A stretch of 64,000 nucleotides of DNA, taken from positions 1-64,000 of the forward strand of contig NZ_JACHNZ010000011.1 in assembly GCF_014199685.1 (NCBI RefSeq), read 5' to 3'. A program made the position numbers and the translations under genes. The notes below the pieces were generated by a model. It was not told the origin of the DNA. It worked only from the letters and a program-made list of their open reading frames with translations, and made no database searches. Numbering within the stretch: the stretch's first letter is position 1; each line of letters opens with the position of its first letter. Origin of the DNA: Sphingosinicella soli (GTDB lineage: Bacteria > Pseudomonadota > Alphaproteobacteria > Sphingomonadales > Sphingomonadaceae). Shown here one piece after another: positions 43,263-52,745 of this stretch.

Positions 43263-44270
43263 ATGATGTTGCAGAACAGACGTGTCCTTCTCAAATCGCG
43301 CCCCACGGGAGTTGCGCAGGCGGAGAATTTCAGCCTCGACACCGCGCCCGTGCCGGCGATCGCCGACGGCGAGATGCTGGTCCGCAATCACTTCCTTTCG
43401 GTCGAGCCCGCGATGCGGGGCTGGATCGCCGACGCTGCCAACTATTCAGCGCCCGTTCCGCTCGGTTCGGTGATGCGCGCGCTGTGCGCCGGCACCGTGA
43501 TCGAGTCGCGCGCGCCCGGCTTTTCACCCGGCGATCCGGTCACCGGCTGGTTCGGCTGGCAGGACTATGCAACGGTCGCGCCCTCGGCGGTCGTCCGCAA
43601 GATTGCCGAGGCCGATCTGCCATTGTCCGCCTCGCTCGGCATCCTCGGGATCAACGGCGCGACGGCTCATACCGCCCTCTCCATGATCGGACAGCCGAAG
43701 CAGGGCGAAACCGTCGTCGTCTCGACCGCCGCAGGCGCGGTGGGCTCGGCTGCCGGACAGATCGCGAATATTCACGGTTGCCGCACCATCGGGATCACCA
43801 GCAGCGCGGCCAAGCAGCGCCTTTGCGTCGAACAATTCGGCTATGAGGCCGCGATCGATTACCGGCGTGAGGACGTCGACGCGCGGCTCGCCGAACTCTG
43901 CCCCGATGGCATCGACATCTATTACGACAACACCGCCGGCGCGATCAGCGACGCCGTCATGCGCCATCTCGCCCTGCGCTCCCGCGTGATCGTGTGCGGG
44001 ACCGCGGCGATCCAGAATTGGGTCGATTGGCCGCTCGGTCCCCGGGTCGAACGCCACCTGCTCGTCCGCCGAGCGCGGATGGAGGGCTTCGTCATCTTCG
44101 ATCACATGGATCGCTACGAAGACGCTGTAGCGCAGCTCGCCGCTTGGATACGTGAGGGGCGCCTAACCTATCTCGAAGACATTCTCGACGGTATCGAGGC
44201 ATGCCCCGACGCCCTCGCCGGACTGTATCGAGGCGAGAATTTCGGCAAACGCCTCATTCGGCTGGTCTGA
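43263..44270 (+). CDS. Zinc-free MDR NADP-dependent oxidoreductase (CurA/PTGR-like)
   Basis: Medium-chain reductase of 335 residues from ATG 43263 (tandem ATG at 43266 and a TTG at 43257 are alternatives). The catalytic/N-terminal domain contains the LSVEPAMRGWI pattern of prostaglandin and leukotriene B4 reductases, and the Rossmann loop AAGAVGSAAGQIA is near 160. Members reduce the C=C bond of alpha,beta-unsaturated ketones with NADPH. It stands divergent from BKACE-2 and just upstream of an SDR with its own operator. Confidence 0.88.
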   Translation: MMLQNRRVLLKSRPTGVAQAENFSLDTAPVPAIADGEMLVRNHFLSVEPAMRGWIADAANYSAPVPLGSVMRALCAGTVIESRAPGFSPGDPVTGWFGWQDYATVAPSAVVRKIAEADLPLSASLGILGINGATAHTALSMIGQPKQGETVVVSTAAGAVGSAAGQIANIHGCRTIGITSSAAKQRLCVEQFGYEAAIDYRREDVDARLAELCPDGIDIYYDNTAGAISDAVMRHLALRSRVIVCGTAAIQNWVDWPLGPRVERHLLVRRARMEGFVIFDHMDRYEDAVAQLAAWIREGRLTYLEDILDGIEACPDALAGLYRGENFGKRLIRLV

Positions 44271-44286
44271 AGGCTTGCTCCGAATC

Positions 44287-44300
44287 TGACAATATGGTCA
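44287..44300 (+). promoter_or_regulatory. TGACC-N4-GGTCA operator, SDR at 44334
   Basis: TGACAATATGGTCA, one mismatch, inside an extended CTGAC...GTCAG palindrome, 33 bases before the start. Confidence 0.65.
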
Positions 44301-44333
44301 GCTACTACAAAGGCACGATGACAGGAGAGGGTG

Positions 44334-45092
44334 ATGCACGGATTGGCAGGAAAATCGGTGCTCGTTACCGGCGGAGGTAGCGGCATCGGCCGGGCTGCGG
44401 CGCTGCTGCTCGGAGAAGGCGGCTGCAGGCTGCTGATCGCCGATCTCAGCCAGGATGCTGCGGACCGCGTCTGCGCGGAGGTCATCGACAATGGCGGCGA
44501 GGCTCGCGCGTTCCGCGCCGATGTCGGCTCCGAAGGGGATGTCCGCGCTATGGTCGACGCCGCCGTCTCGGCGTTTGGCGGGCTGCAGGGCGCAGTCAAC
44601 GCCGCCGGTGTGCCGCAGGTCGGCAAGCCCCTCCATGATGTCGATATCGAGGAATGGGACCGCTGCCATCGCGTGAACCTGCGCGGGCTCTTCCTCTGCA
44701 ACAAATATGAGGTAGCGGCCATGCTGGCCGGCAACGGAGGCTCGATCGTCAACATCGCCTCGACCGCCGCCTCGGTCGGTTTTCCGAACGGCGCCGAATA
44801 TTGCGCCAGCAAGGCGGGCGTGATGGGCCTCGTCCGCGGCGGCGCGATCGATTATGCGACCAAGGGCATCCGCATCAACGCGGTGCTGCCGGGCGGCACA
44901 CTGACGCCGATGCTGAAAGGCGCCATGGCCAACGATCCCGGCCTCGAGCCTGCACTTGCTGCGGTACATCCGATGAACCGCTTTGGACAGCCCCGGGAGA
45001 TCGCCGCCGCAGTGCGCTTCCTCATCTCGGACGAAGCGAGCTTCGTCACCGGCGCCGCCTATGCCGTCGATGGGGGGCACACCTGCATCTGA
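44334..45092 (+). CDS. SDR-family NAD(P)-dependent oxidoreductase
   Basis: Classical SDR of 252 residues from ATG 44334, preceded by GGAGAGG (a GTG one codon earlier is possible). TGGGSGIG at ~13, NAAG at ~88, YCASK at ~155. It has its own operator and follows the MDR reductase by about 60 bases, so the two may act in sequence on an enone/alcohol pair. A weak GGATGC/GCATCC hairpin follows the stop without a T run. Confidence 0.88.
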   Translation: MHGLAGKSVLVTGGGSGIGRAAALLLGEGGCRLLIADLSQDAADRVCAEVIDNGGEARAFRADVGSEGDVRAMVDAAVSAFGGLQGAVNAAGVPQVGKPLHDVDIEEWDRCHRVNLRGLFLCNKYEVAAMLAGNGGSIVNIASTAASVGFPNGAEYCASKAGVMGLVRGGAIDYATKGIRINAVLPGGTLTPMLKGAMANDPGLEPALAAVHPMNRFGQPREIAAAVRFLISDEASFVTGAAYAVDGGHTCI

Positions 45093-45128
45093 GGATGCTC
45101 GATTGGTGCATCCCCTGCGGATCAGCCT

Positions 45129-45845
45129 TCACACGACGATGACATTTTCCATCAAGCCCTCCCACGGGAACATTGTCGCGCCGTTTTCCGCGCGCGCGTA
45201 GCCCGCGTCCACCGACCCTGCCTTTTCATAGGCCGCACGCACCGCAGGCCGCGCGGCGATCTCGTCACGCCAGCGCTGGACGTTGGGAAAGGAAGCGATC
45301 CCGCGTTCCGGTTCAAGATAGGCGATCCAAGGGAAGGCGGCCATGTCGGCGATTGAATAGTCGGCTGCCAGATAGGCCCGGTCGGTCAACCGCCGGTCCA
45401 TCGTTTCCCAAAGCGCATCGAACATCCTGTCGTAGCGACGGCATGAATAGCTGTTGTCCACGTCCGGCGCGATTCGCGGCGCGAACATTCGGAAATGCCA
45501 GAGCTGCCCGCCGATTGGCCCGATGCCTCCCATCTGCCAGAACAGCCACTGCATCGTCTCGATGCGCGCGCGGCCTTCTGCAGGCAGGAAGCGCCCGGAC
45601 CTCTCCGCAAGATATTGCAGAATTGCACCGGATTCGAAGATCGTGATCGGATCGCCCCCGTCCTCGGGGCTATCGTCGCAGATCACGGGAAGCTTGCCGT
45701 TGATCGCGCCGGAGACATTGGCGGGATCGAGATGTTCCCCCTTGCTGAGATCGGTCGGCCGCAGCCGGTATTCCAGCCCCATTTCCTCCAGGGCGATCAC
45801 CACTTTCGTAACATTGGGGCTGGTGACGAAATGAAGGTCTATCAT
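45129..45845 (-). CDS. Glutathione S-transferase-like protein (copy B)
   Basis: GST of 238 residues, paralog of 40398-41129: GKLPVICD turn, ESGAILQYLAE, and SIADMAAFPW in the helical domain. It lies downstream of the TonB receptor copy B, mirroring the receptor-GST association of copy A, but separated by a hairpin. Ether cleavage or isomerisation of a pathway intermediate is possible; no residue decides between them. Confidence 0.87.
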   Translation of the reverse strand: MIDLHFVTSPNVTKVVIALEEMGLEYRLRPTDLSKGEHLDPANVSGAINGKLPVICDDSPEDGGDPITIFESGAILQYLAERSGRFLPAEGRARIETMQWLFWQMGGIGPIGGQLWHFRMFAPRIAPDVDNSYSCRRYDRMFDALWETMDRRLTDRAYLAADYSIADMAAFPWIAYLEPERGIASFPNVQRWRDEIAARPAVRAAYEKAGSVDAGYARAENGATMFPWEGLMENVIVV

Positions 45846-45863
45846 CGCATGTCTCCCAAATGA

Positions 45864-45891
45864 AACGGCGGCCCAACCCTGAGCCGCCGTT
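45864..45891 (-). terminator. Hairpin between TonB receptor B and GST B
   Basis: Perfect 9-base stem AACGGCGGC/GCCGCCGTT with a 10-base loop. The following minus-strand sequence has only a short T-rich stretch, so it may be an attenuator or RNA-processing hairpin more than a full stop, adjusting GST relative to receptor. Confidence 0.55.
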
Positions 45892-45917
45892 CCTTCCTGA
45901 AATAATGTAAGCCGTGC

Positions 45918-48452
45918 TTACATCCGCAGACCAAGTGTAAGGCCATATTCGGCAGGCCGACCGGTATATCGAACAAAGGTATCGTAAGCCTGGGTTGCGT
46001 TCACCCAATAATACTTGTTGAAAATGTTCTTGCCCCAGAACGACAAACGCCACGTGTCGTCCGCAGAACGTACACCGATGTTGGCATTTACGAGCGTACG
46101 AGCATTGATATCGTAGAGCGAAGCATCAGCGCCGAATGGCTGTGATCCTTGGAGTACCAGAGCCGAGTAGGACTTGGATTGTCCATTCACACCGACACCG
46201 ACGAAGCCAGCGAGTTCCGACGTAATCTCCGTGTCATAGTCGGCCCGGAACGAATATTGGAGCTTCGGCGCGTAAGGTAAACGGACACCCTCGAACGAGG
46301 CCAACTCCGCCACAAGAACACCGCTTACAGCCTGAGAGCCGATCGCACCGGTGTATTCCTTCACCTTCGCGTCAAGGTAGGTCGCCGAAGCCGTGAAAGA
46401 GAGCCCGCGTGAGGGCCGTGCGCTGATCTCCAACTCGGCGCCCTTGATGGTCGACTTGGGCACGTTGAGCAGCTTGTCGAGCGCACCGAAGATCGGATCC
46501 ACGAACTTGGCCCGGGTCTGCTTGTTCTTATAGTCGTAGTAGAAGGCGGCGCCGTTGATCGATAGGCGACTGTCCATCAGCTGCGCCTTGAAGCCCACTT
46601 CATAATCAAGCAACGATTCCTGTTTGACAGGGGCGTAGGCGTCAAAGATGGCACCCGAAAGATGTGGAGCGCTTCCCGCCTTATAACCCTTGGCGACGTT
46701 CGCGTAGAGGAGGAGATCATCGCTGGGTTTGAAATCGACGCCGACGCTCCATGAAGTGCTATCTTCGTTGAGCTTCGTGAACACGTTGGCAGCGGTCAGG
46801 AACGTCGCTGGATCAACCGGATTATTGGCCGAGGGGTCGCCGAGCACGAGGCCACGCGTATCGAGGATGATCGAACCACCGGGGGCGATCGTCGGAATCT
46901 GGTAGCCGGGGCCGCCATAGAGTCCGCTAAGTGCGCCGTAGAGCGTGTTGAAGAAGTCCGTCAGCGTTACGCCAGGCGTGCCGGCGAAGGTTTGGTCGGA
47001 GGAAAGAATCGGATATTGTGGCAGGTCGCCATTGAAGGCTTCGGACCAGCGCTTCGCCTTCGTCTGGCGGATGCCGCCCTTGAGCTTGATCTGATCGTTG
47101 ACGTCAAACTCGACGTTTCCGAACGCCGCATAGTTCTTCATCTTTTGATCGGTGAAATAGGAGCTCATCACGATACCGTTGACATAGGTCGAACTCGTAT
47201 CGGTGTAGGCCAGGTTCGTATCTTCGTAGACGGTGGTGCGCTCGTAATTGGCGCCGATCACCCAGCGAAGACGGTTCGCGGTGTCTCCGGCAAGGCGGAC
47301 TTCCTGGGTGAAGGACTTGATCTTGCCCTGATCGTTGCGAAGATCAAGATCGCGCAGCGCGGTGCCACCGCCCTCGGTGGTGTTCCGGAAATCCATGTCG
47401 ATCAGATTTGTCAGCGACGTAAGTGTCGCACCACCGAAATCATAATCCGCGCGCAATATGCCTTGCTTGAACCTGTTGTCCTGCTCAGGCGCGAACTCCG
47501 GCGTCCAGTCCGCAGCGCGCGCGGTACGCGGCGCATTCGGATAGCTCGCCTGAGGATAGGGCACTGGGCCGCCGGGGGCGGGATTGAACGGCCCAATAAC
47601 GGGCGCCCCGGACACGTCGTTTTGCGGCGTGAAAGCGATCCGCTGCGGCGCCTGCGGATCGTTCTGGTCGCGCCAGGCATTGAGGTTCAACGAGACGCTG
47701 AGCGCGTCCGTCGGATCCCATTCGAGTATGAGCCGGCCTGCGATATTATCGGCTCTGCCCGATTTGTCGTTGCGCGTGTAGCTATGCTGCCATTCGTCGC
47801 CGTTGACGGCCTTCACCGCAAGGCGTGCCCGCAGCGTATCGGTGATCGGGCCGCTGATGAAACCTGCTGCCTCGAAGGTGTTGAAGCGCCCGTAGCTGAG
47901 TTCGACGCCAGCTTCGAGTTGGTCGGTCGGCTTGGCTGCTACGAAGTTGATCGCGCCGCCGGTCGCATTGTTGCCGAAGAGCGTGCCCTGCGGTCCCTTC
48001 AGGACCTCGACGCGCTCCAGATCGAAGGCCGTCAAGGTGGTCATGACCGGCAGCGGCAATGGCGCCTGATCGATATAGACGGCGACGTCCGGGTAGGATG
48101 CGAGCGAGCTGTCGTAGAAACCAACACCGCGCAGCGTATAGACCGGCGTCGCGTTTGGCGTGGGGGCGAAGGTGAGTCCGGGAACCACCTGCGCCAGATC
48201 GGCGACCGTCGCGATACGCTGATTGGCGAGCGACTGCGCTCCAAGCGCCGTCACGGAGAGGCCGACATCACTGAGATTTTGTTCGCGCTTGTTAGCTGTG
48301 ACGACGATGTCTTCATATTGCTCCGTCGCCCCTGCTGCAGCCGGTGCCGCAACATCCGGGGTGGCGCCGGTCACCTGAGCGTGGGACGCGCCGGCCACGA
48401 GCAAGGCTGCGAGCGAAGCACCGATGTGAAGTGTCGTGCGATGAGCGTACAT
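45918..48452 (-). CDS. TonB-dependent outer-membrane receptor (copy B)
   Basis: Outer-membrane importer of 844 residues. GAGGGGGG precedes the ATG at 48452, which is followed by a signal peptide ending near ASHAQ. Plug motifs DIVVTANKREQNL and LKGPQGTLFGNNATGG match copy A at 35426-38023, and similarity continues through the barrel to a terminal LGLRM, which ends in Met where most receptors end in an aromatic residue. Two such similar receptors in one regulon suggest two related substrates or a broad one. An operator site is 66 bases upstream. Confidence 0.94.
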   Translation of the reverse strand: MYAHRTTLHIGASLAALLVAGASHAQVTGATPDVAAPAAAGATEQYEDIVVTANKREQNLSDVGLSVTALGAQSLANQRIATVADLAQVVPGLTFAPTPNATPVYTLRGVGFYDSSLASYPDVAVYIDQAPLPLPVMTTLTAFDLERVEVLKGPQGTLFGNNATGGAINFVAAKPTDQLEAGVELSYGRFNTFEAAGFISGPITDTLRARLAVKAVNGDEWQHSYTRNDKSGRADNIAGRLILEWDPTDALSVSLNLNAWRDQNDPQAPQRIAFTPQNDVSGAPVIGPFNPAPGGPVPYPQASYPNAPRTARAADWTPEFAPEQDNRFKQGILRADYDFGGATLTSLTNLIDMDFRNTTEGGGTALRDLDLRNDQGKIKSFTQEVRLAGDTANRLRWVIGANYERTTVYEDTNLAYTDTSSTYVNGIVMSSYFTDQKMKNYAAFGNVEFDVNDQIKLKGGIRQTKAKRWSEAFNGDLPQYPILSSDQTFAGTPGVTLTDFFNTLYGALSGLYGGPGYQIPTIAPGGSIILDTRGLVLGDPSANNPVDPATFLTAANVFTKLNEDSTSWSVGVDFKPSDDLLLYANVAKGYKAGSAPHLSGAIFDAYAPVKQESLLDYEVGFKAQLMDSRLSINGAAFYYDYKNKQTRAKFVDPIFGALDKLLNVPKSTIKGAELEISARPSRGLSFTASATYLDAKVKEYTGAIGSQAVSGVLVAELASFEGVRLPYAPKLQYSFRADYDTEITSELAGFVGVGVNGQSKSYSALVLQGSQPFGADASLYDINARTLVNANIGVRSADDTWRLSFWGKNIFNKYYWVNATQAYDTFVRYTGRPAEYGLTLGLRM

Positions 48453-48517
48453 GCAAATCCCCCCTCTGAATGCGAGCGACTCCATGGCCGCTTCTCGGTA
48501 TATGCGTTAAACCACAC

Positions 48518-48531
48518 TGACCATATGGACA
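48518..48531 (-). promoter_or_regulatory. TGACC-N4-GGTCA operator, TonB receptor B
   Basis: TGACCATATGGACA, one mismatch. Towards the gene it reads TTGTCCATATGGTCAGTG. Confidence 0.65.
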
Positions 48532-48632
48532 ACCTATATTTTAAAATTGCATCGATCAATAGAAATATGTGGCTGGATGGCATCACAGGTCGTTTCCTCA
48601 GGACGATCTTCGCCCTGCACTCCTGGACACGC

Positions 48633-49127
48633 CTAAATCAGCGCACTCAGTGGCGGAACGGCCGATGGGTCTGGCTCAAAGCCCGACATGATACTCCACG
48701 CACGGAGGCGGTCGAGCGGCACTTTCGACCCGCGGGCGACTGCCGCACCGAAGCGGTCAAGGCCCTCACCACCAGCCGCTGCGATAAGATTTGCTGTAAT
48801 ACTGGTCAGGTTGGAACGCACGTCCTCCAGCTCCTGCGCCTCCATCTCGGGATCGGCCAGCGCCGCCCTGGCGACCACTACCGCCTCTGCGAGCCGACCG
48901 TCCTGCTCGCTCGCGTTCACAGCTCCGGCAATCGCCACGGCATCTTCAAGCAGACGCCGAACGAAACGACGCTGTACCGGTAGCCGTTCACGCACCATGC
49001 CGAGGCTGGCGATCACCAGGTGAAGTTGTCCCGAGGCCATCTTGTCGGCGGGATCGATCGCGCGGCTGACGGTGTCGGAAAGCGCCTTGATCGCAGCCTG
49101 CAGCTGGAGATCGAGACTGGGAACCAT
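48633..49127 (-). CDS. Small helical partner of APH-type kinase (copy 1)
   Basis: Protein of 164 residues with no recognised catalytic motif, predicted all-helical. It starts at an ATG overlapping the kinase stop by one base (TGATG). It shares with 52742-53272 the opening LDLQLQxxIKALxDTV, the MVRERLP stretch near residue 47, and a C-terminal SGFEPDP. The kinase-plus-small-protein layout resembles LvaA-LvaB of levulinate catabolism, where the small protein is needed for kinase activity; homology to LvaB is not established by eye. Confidence 0.7.
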   Translation of the reverse strand: MVPSLDLQLQAAIKALSDTVSRAIDPADKMASGQLHLVIASLGMVRERLPVQRRFVRRLLEDAVAIAGAVNASEQDGRLAEAVVVARAALADPEMEAQELEDVRSNLTSITANLIAAAGGEGLDRFGAAVARGSKVPLDRLRAWSIMSGFEPDPSAVPPLSALI

Positions 49128-50374
49128 CAGAGCACCTCCTCAAGCGTCTCACGCATCTGTTCGGCGATGGGATGCGTAATCATGGCGAGCCACGCGACGA
49201 CCACGTCTTGATGAGTCTTGCCACCGCGCGCAACGCGATAGCCCGTCCCGCCACAGATCACGACCGACATGAAGCTGACGAGAACCCGGTAATATTGCAG
49301 CCGCTTGCGATCGACGGACAAACCCGACAGTCGTTCATATTCTTCCAGATACTGGTTGAGCGGCAGGAAGCCGCTCATAAGCTCGTCCTTGCCGTCTTCG
49401 CTCATGTGGCGATAGGCATTGTGCATCGACCAGGCGAGGTCTTGATGGCGATCGCCCAGCAGCGCCAGTTCCCAGTCCAGCCAGCCGGTGATCTGCGCGG
49501 TCTGCTCGTCGAACAGAAAATTGCCGCCGCGACAATCGCCGTGAACGATCGAGACATGATCGAGAGGCGGCGCATTCTTGATCAGCCACTGATAAGCGAG
49601 CTCGACGAGCGGGTCATCCTCCTTGCGATCTTCCTCCCACACGCGCCGCCACCAGTTGACGAGGCGGATCACCGACAGGTTCGAGCCGACCTCGGCGCCA
49701 TCGAAATGCGGCAGGCGCGGCGCCAGCTCGGCGCCCGCACGATGAAAACGTCCTACCTGGTCGAGGAACTGGCGCGCCAGCAACGGTCGCAGCTCGGGGC
49801 CGTAGTTGAGGCCGATTCCCGTAACCTGGGTCGATTTCAGGCTGCTCGGGCACGTGACACCGTTCACGAAGCCATAGATGAGCGCCGGATGGGGAAGACA
49901 CTCCCCGTCCGCATCCACCCAGTAGCAGGGCGGCACCGGGACGAGACCGTCGAGTGCCTGGATCAGCTCGAATTCGCGCATCCGGCTCGTCTCGACGACA
50001 GACTCGGGCGGCTCCATCCGCAGAACCATCGGCGTCGATTGCCGCTGATCGCCGGCGGGTCCGTTCCATTCCAGGTCGAATGCCACCTGGATCTTGGACG
50101 CGCCGCCCGTGAGCCAGCGCACGCGCGATAGCGTGAAGTCCTCACCGATGTTGCGGGAAATAAGCCGGCGCGCGCCGGCTTCGAGCTGATCGAGCGAGAT
50201 CGGCGAATAGCCAGGCCCCGATCGCAGCCTCATCTTGCGGGTCAGAACCCGGTCCATCTCGGTTTCGACCGGAAACCGTCGCCGGATTTGCTCTATGAAC
50301 TCAGAGGTCGGTGCTGCGCGAGGATCGAGGCCAGCGTCCGGCCGCCGCGTCACGATGCTGTCTGCGTCTGCCAC
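49127..50374 (-). CDS. APH-family phosphotransferase (copy 1)
   Basis: Aminoglycoside-phosphotransferase-fold kinase of 415 residues. The catalytic loop HGDCRGGNFLFDE is near residue 285 and the metal-binding WLDWELALLGD near 305. In catabolic clusters this fold is typically a hydroxyacyl(-CoA) kinase (LvaA/ACAD10-11-like), with phosphate as a leaving group in hydroxyl removal, not an antibiotic resistance gene. It is paralogous along its length to 53269-54504 and followed by its small partner. An operator-like site is at 50457. Confidence 0.85.
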   Translation of the reverse strand: MADADSIVTRRPDAGLDPRAAPTSEFIEQIRRRFPVETEMDRVLTRKMRLRSGPGYSPISLDQLEAGARRLISRNIGEDFTLSRVRWLTGGASKIQVAFDLEWNGPAGDQRQSTPMVLRMEPPESVVETSRMREFELIQALDGLVPVPPCYWVDADGECLPHPALIYGFVNGVTCPSSLKSTQVTGIGLNYGPELRPLLARQFLDQVGRFHRAGAELAPRLPHFDGAEVGSNLSVIRLVNWWRRVWEEDRKEDDPLVELAYQWLIKNAPPLDHVSIVHGDCRGGNFLFDEQTAQITGWLDWELALLGDRHQDLAWSMHNAYRHMSEDGKDELMSGFLPLNQYLEEYERLSGLSVDRKRLQYYRVLVSFMSVVICGGTGYRVARGGKTHQDVVVAWLAMITHPIAEQMRETLEEVL

Positions 50375-50456
50375 GTTCGAACCTCCCGTGCGGGTCGATC
50401 GCGATCACCCGCTTGGTTAACAATTGCTCTCATGGCAGGCTCCCGTCAACATAATT

Positions 50457-50470
50457 ACACCAATTGGTCA
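50457..50470 (-). promoter_or_regulatory. TGACC-N4-GGTCA-type operator, APH kinase 1
   Basis: ACACCAATTGGTCA, two mismatches; in the gene direction CTGACCAATTGGTGT. Located in the gap between the MDR stop and the kinase start. Confidence 0.45.
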
Positions 50471-50478
50471 GCACATTC

Positions 50479-51489
50479 TCATTGCGCGACCCCGATGACG
50501 ACCTTGCCGAAATGCGCTGCCGAGCGGAGATGCTCATAGGCGCCGACCGCGTCGTCGAAGGTGAAACGGCGGTCGATCACCGGCTTGATCTTGTTGGTGA
50601 CGATCGCACGTTTCATCCCTTCGAACATTTCGCCCGATCCCACCATCAGCCCGCGCACAACCACGCCCCCTGTCAAGATCGGCAGCGGATCGATCTGCGC
50701 AAACGAAAGCACACCGATCATCTGCACCGATCCGCCGCGCGCGGTGGCTGCGATCGACCGGCCGAGCGTTCCCGGCCCGCCGACCTCGACCACCATGTCG
50801 ACGCCCCGTCCGTCGGTCAGCCGGCGCACTTCGCTCGCCCAATCCTCGGTCGTACGGTAATTGATCGTCTCGGCTGCGCCGAGCGCGCGGGCGCGTGCGA
50901 GCTTCTCGTCGCTCGATGATGTCGCGATCACGCGGGCGCCGGCGGCATGCGCGAACTGCAGGGCGAATATCGAGACCCCGCCGGTTCCCAATGTCAGCAC
51001 CGTCTGGCCTGCCATGATCGGCTTCATCCCGAACAGTGCGTTCCACGCCGTGACCGCCGCGCAGGGCAGCGTTGCCGCATCCTCGAAGGAAAGCGCGTCC
51101 GGAACGGAAACAAGGCCACGCTCGTCGAAAAGCCGGTACTCGCTCAGCACGCCGTCGATCGATCCGCCGAGCGCGGAAGCAAGATCGGCGTCGGCGATCT
51201 CTCCGCCGGCCCAGCTCTGCATGAATATCCCTGCAACGCGATCGCCGACATTGAAGCGGCGGCACCCCTCCCCGATCGCCACCACCTCGCCTGCTCCATC
51301 GGAAAGCGGCACGATTCCGCTCGCTCCGCCACCGGGATACAGGCCGTCGGCGATCAGCAGGTCACGGTAGTTGAGCGACACAGCCTTGAGCGCGACGAGC
51401 ACCTGGCCGGGCCCCGGCTCCGGCGTCGGGCAATCGATGAGCGTGAGGCTGTCTATGCCTCCCCCCGGGGTAATCATGTAACGGCGCAT
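50479..51489 (-). CDS. MDR-family NAD(P)-dependent alcohol dehydrogenase/quinone reductase
   Basis: Medium-chain dehydrogenase of 336 residues. The ATG at 51489 is preceded by GGAGGGG and is preferred to an upstream in-frame ATG at 51516. The SLNYRDLLIADG motif near 45 and the Rossmann loop GTGGVSIFALQFA near 165 fit the zinc-independent COG0604-type group; classical GHE zinc ligands are not seen. It is the last gene of the minus-strand unit starting with the SDR at 55314. Confidence 0.87.
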   Translation of the reverse strand: MRRYMITPGGGIDSLTLIDCPTPEPGPGQVLVALKAVSLNYRDLLIADGLYPGGGASGIVPLSDGAGEVVAIGEGCRRFNVGDRVAGIFMQSWAGGEIADADLASALGGSIDGVLSEYRLFDERGLVSVPDALSFEDAATLPCAAVTAWNALFGMKPIMAGQTVLTLGTGGVSIFALQFAHAAGARVIATSSSDEKLARARALGAAETINYRTTEDWASEVRRLTDGRGVDMVVEVGGPGTLGRSIAATARGGSVQMIGVLSFAQIDPLPILTGGVVVRGLMVGSGEMFEGMKRAIVTNKIKPVIDRRFTFDDAVGAYEHLRSAAHFGKVVIGVAQ

Positions 51490-51512
51490 CCGTCCCCTCC
51501 GTTGCTCACGCA

Positions 51513-51908
51513 TCACGCTGCGGCGGTTTCTCTCGTGTAATCGAAGATGACCTCTTCAGTGGCAAGGAAAGCGCTAATCTTCGACGCTTCGATGAACTGC
51601 ACCTCGTCGGCGGCCAGCGCCGCGCTGGCGGCTTGCCCCTCCGGCGACCCGAGCGCGGCGTTCATCGCCTCAACGCTCTCCCACCAAACCTCGGTCAGCC
51701 CGTCCGGTGGGCTCTTCCAGCCACGCCCTGCGGCGAACGCTTCGATTGCGGGAGACGGCTGTTTGTGGCTCTGTATGTACCGCACGAAACCCATCGCGTT
51801 CGCGTGCTGCTTCACCAGCGCGCCATGTTCGACCAGCCAACGCCGCGTAAACGCCGCATCGGTCATCCCGTCCTTCTTCCACACCTCGACCACCATCTTG
51901 ATCATCAT
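51513..51908 (-). CDS. EthD-like small protein
   Basis: Single dimeric alpha/beta-barrel protein of 131 residues: KMVVEVWKKDGMTDAAF at the N-terminus and a central LVEHGALVKQH, where EthD proteins carry a conserved His. Tandem ATGs at 51908 and 51905 follow GGGAG; 51905 has the better spacing. It sits between an SDR and an MDR gene. The function of such proteins is usually unassigned; cyclase, isomerase or decarboxylase roles are known for relatives. Confidence 0.75.
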   Translation of the reverse strand: MMIKMVVEVWKKDGMTDAAFTRRWLVEHGALVKQHANAMGFVRYIQSHKQPSPAIEAFAAGRGWKSPPDGLTEVWWESVEAMNAALGSPEGQAASAALAADEVQFIEASKISAFLATEEVIFDYTRETAAA

Positions 51909-51932
51909 CTGCTCCCTGATTGCAGGTCGTTA

Positions 51933-52745
51933 TCAGGCTTCGCCGAAGAAGCGGCGAGCATCCGAATAGGTCGGCAGATGCGCGGTTGTACCGCCATCGG
52001 CGCGGATCACCTGTCCGTTCAGGTAGCGGGCATCGTCGGAGGCGAGGAATGCCACGATCGCGGCGATGTCCTCGGGTTCGCCGAGGAACGGCGTCAGCGT
52101 CGCATCCTCGTTGAGTTTGACCAACGCCTCCGGGATGAAGCTGCGCAGCAGCGGCGTGCTGATCATGGATGGCGCCACCGCATTGCACCGCACGCCCCTC
52201 TTGCCGAATGCGGTCGCGACATACTCCGTCAGCATGTTGATCCCGGCCTTCGACACGCCATAGGCCGGCTGCCGGTTGAATGCGCCGACGCCATACATCG
52301 ACGAGGTATTGATGATGCTGCCGCCACCGGTCTTCAGCATCTCGATCACGCCGTATCGGCAGCCGAGCATCGTTCCTCGCAGCGTCCCTTCCATCACCTT
52401 GTCCCACATCGCAGTCGGGATGGTAAGGATATCGACGTCGGCCTCGAGCACCTCGATCGGCACATAGGCGGCATTGTTGTGGAGAATATCGAGCCGACCA
52501 TGTTTGGCCGCGACACCTTCGATTGCCGCTTTGATGCTCTCTTCGACGGTGATGTCGCAATAGATGGCTTCCACCGTGCCGCCAGCATCGCTGATCTCGG
52601 CAACGACCTGCGCTGCGCTTTCCATGTTGATGTCGGCGATCGTGACCACCGCACCATCCGCCGCCATCCGGATCGCGCACGCGCGGCCGATGCCCGACGC
52701 TGCGCCCGTGATCATCGCGACCTTGCCCGAAAGTTTGCCCATCAT
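51933..52745 (-). CDS. SDR-family NAD(P)-dependent oxidoreductase
   Basis: Classical SDR of 270 residues: TGAASGIG at ~14, HNNAA in the NNAG position, YGVSK at ~160. ATG 52745 overlaps the preceding small gene's stop by ATGA. The operon context with a hydroxyacyl-kinase candidate suggests it generates or consumes the hydroxy group that is phosphorylated. Confidence 0.87.
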   Translation of the reverse strand: MMGKLSGKVAMITGAASGIGRACAIRMAADGAVVTIADINMESAAQVVAEISDAGGTVEAIYCDITVEESIKAAIEGVAAKHGRLDILHNNAAYVPIEVLEADVDILTIPTAMWDKVMEGTLRGTMLGCRYGVIEMLKTGGGSIINTSSMYGVGAFNRQPAYGVSKAGINMLTEYVATAFGKRGVRCNAVAPSMISTPLLRSFIPEALVKLNEDATLTPFLGEPEDIAAIVAFLASDDARYLNGQVIRADGGTTAHLPTYSDARRFFGEA

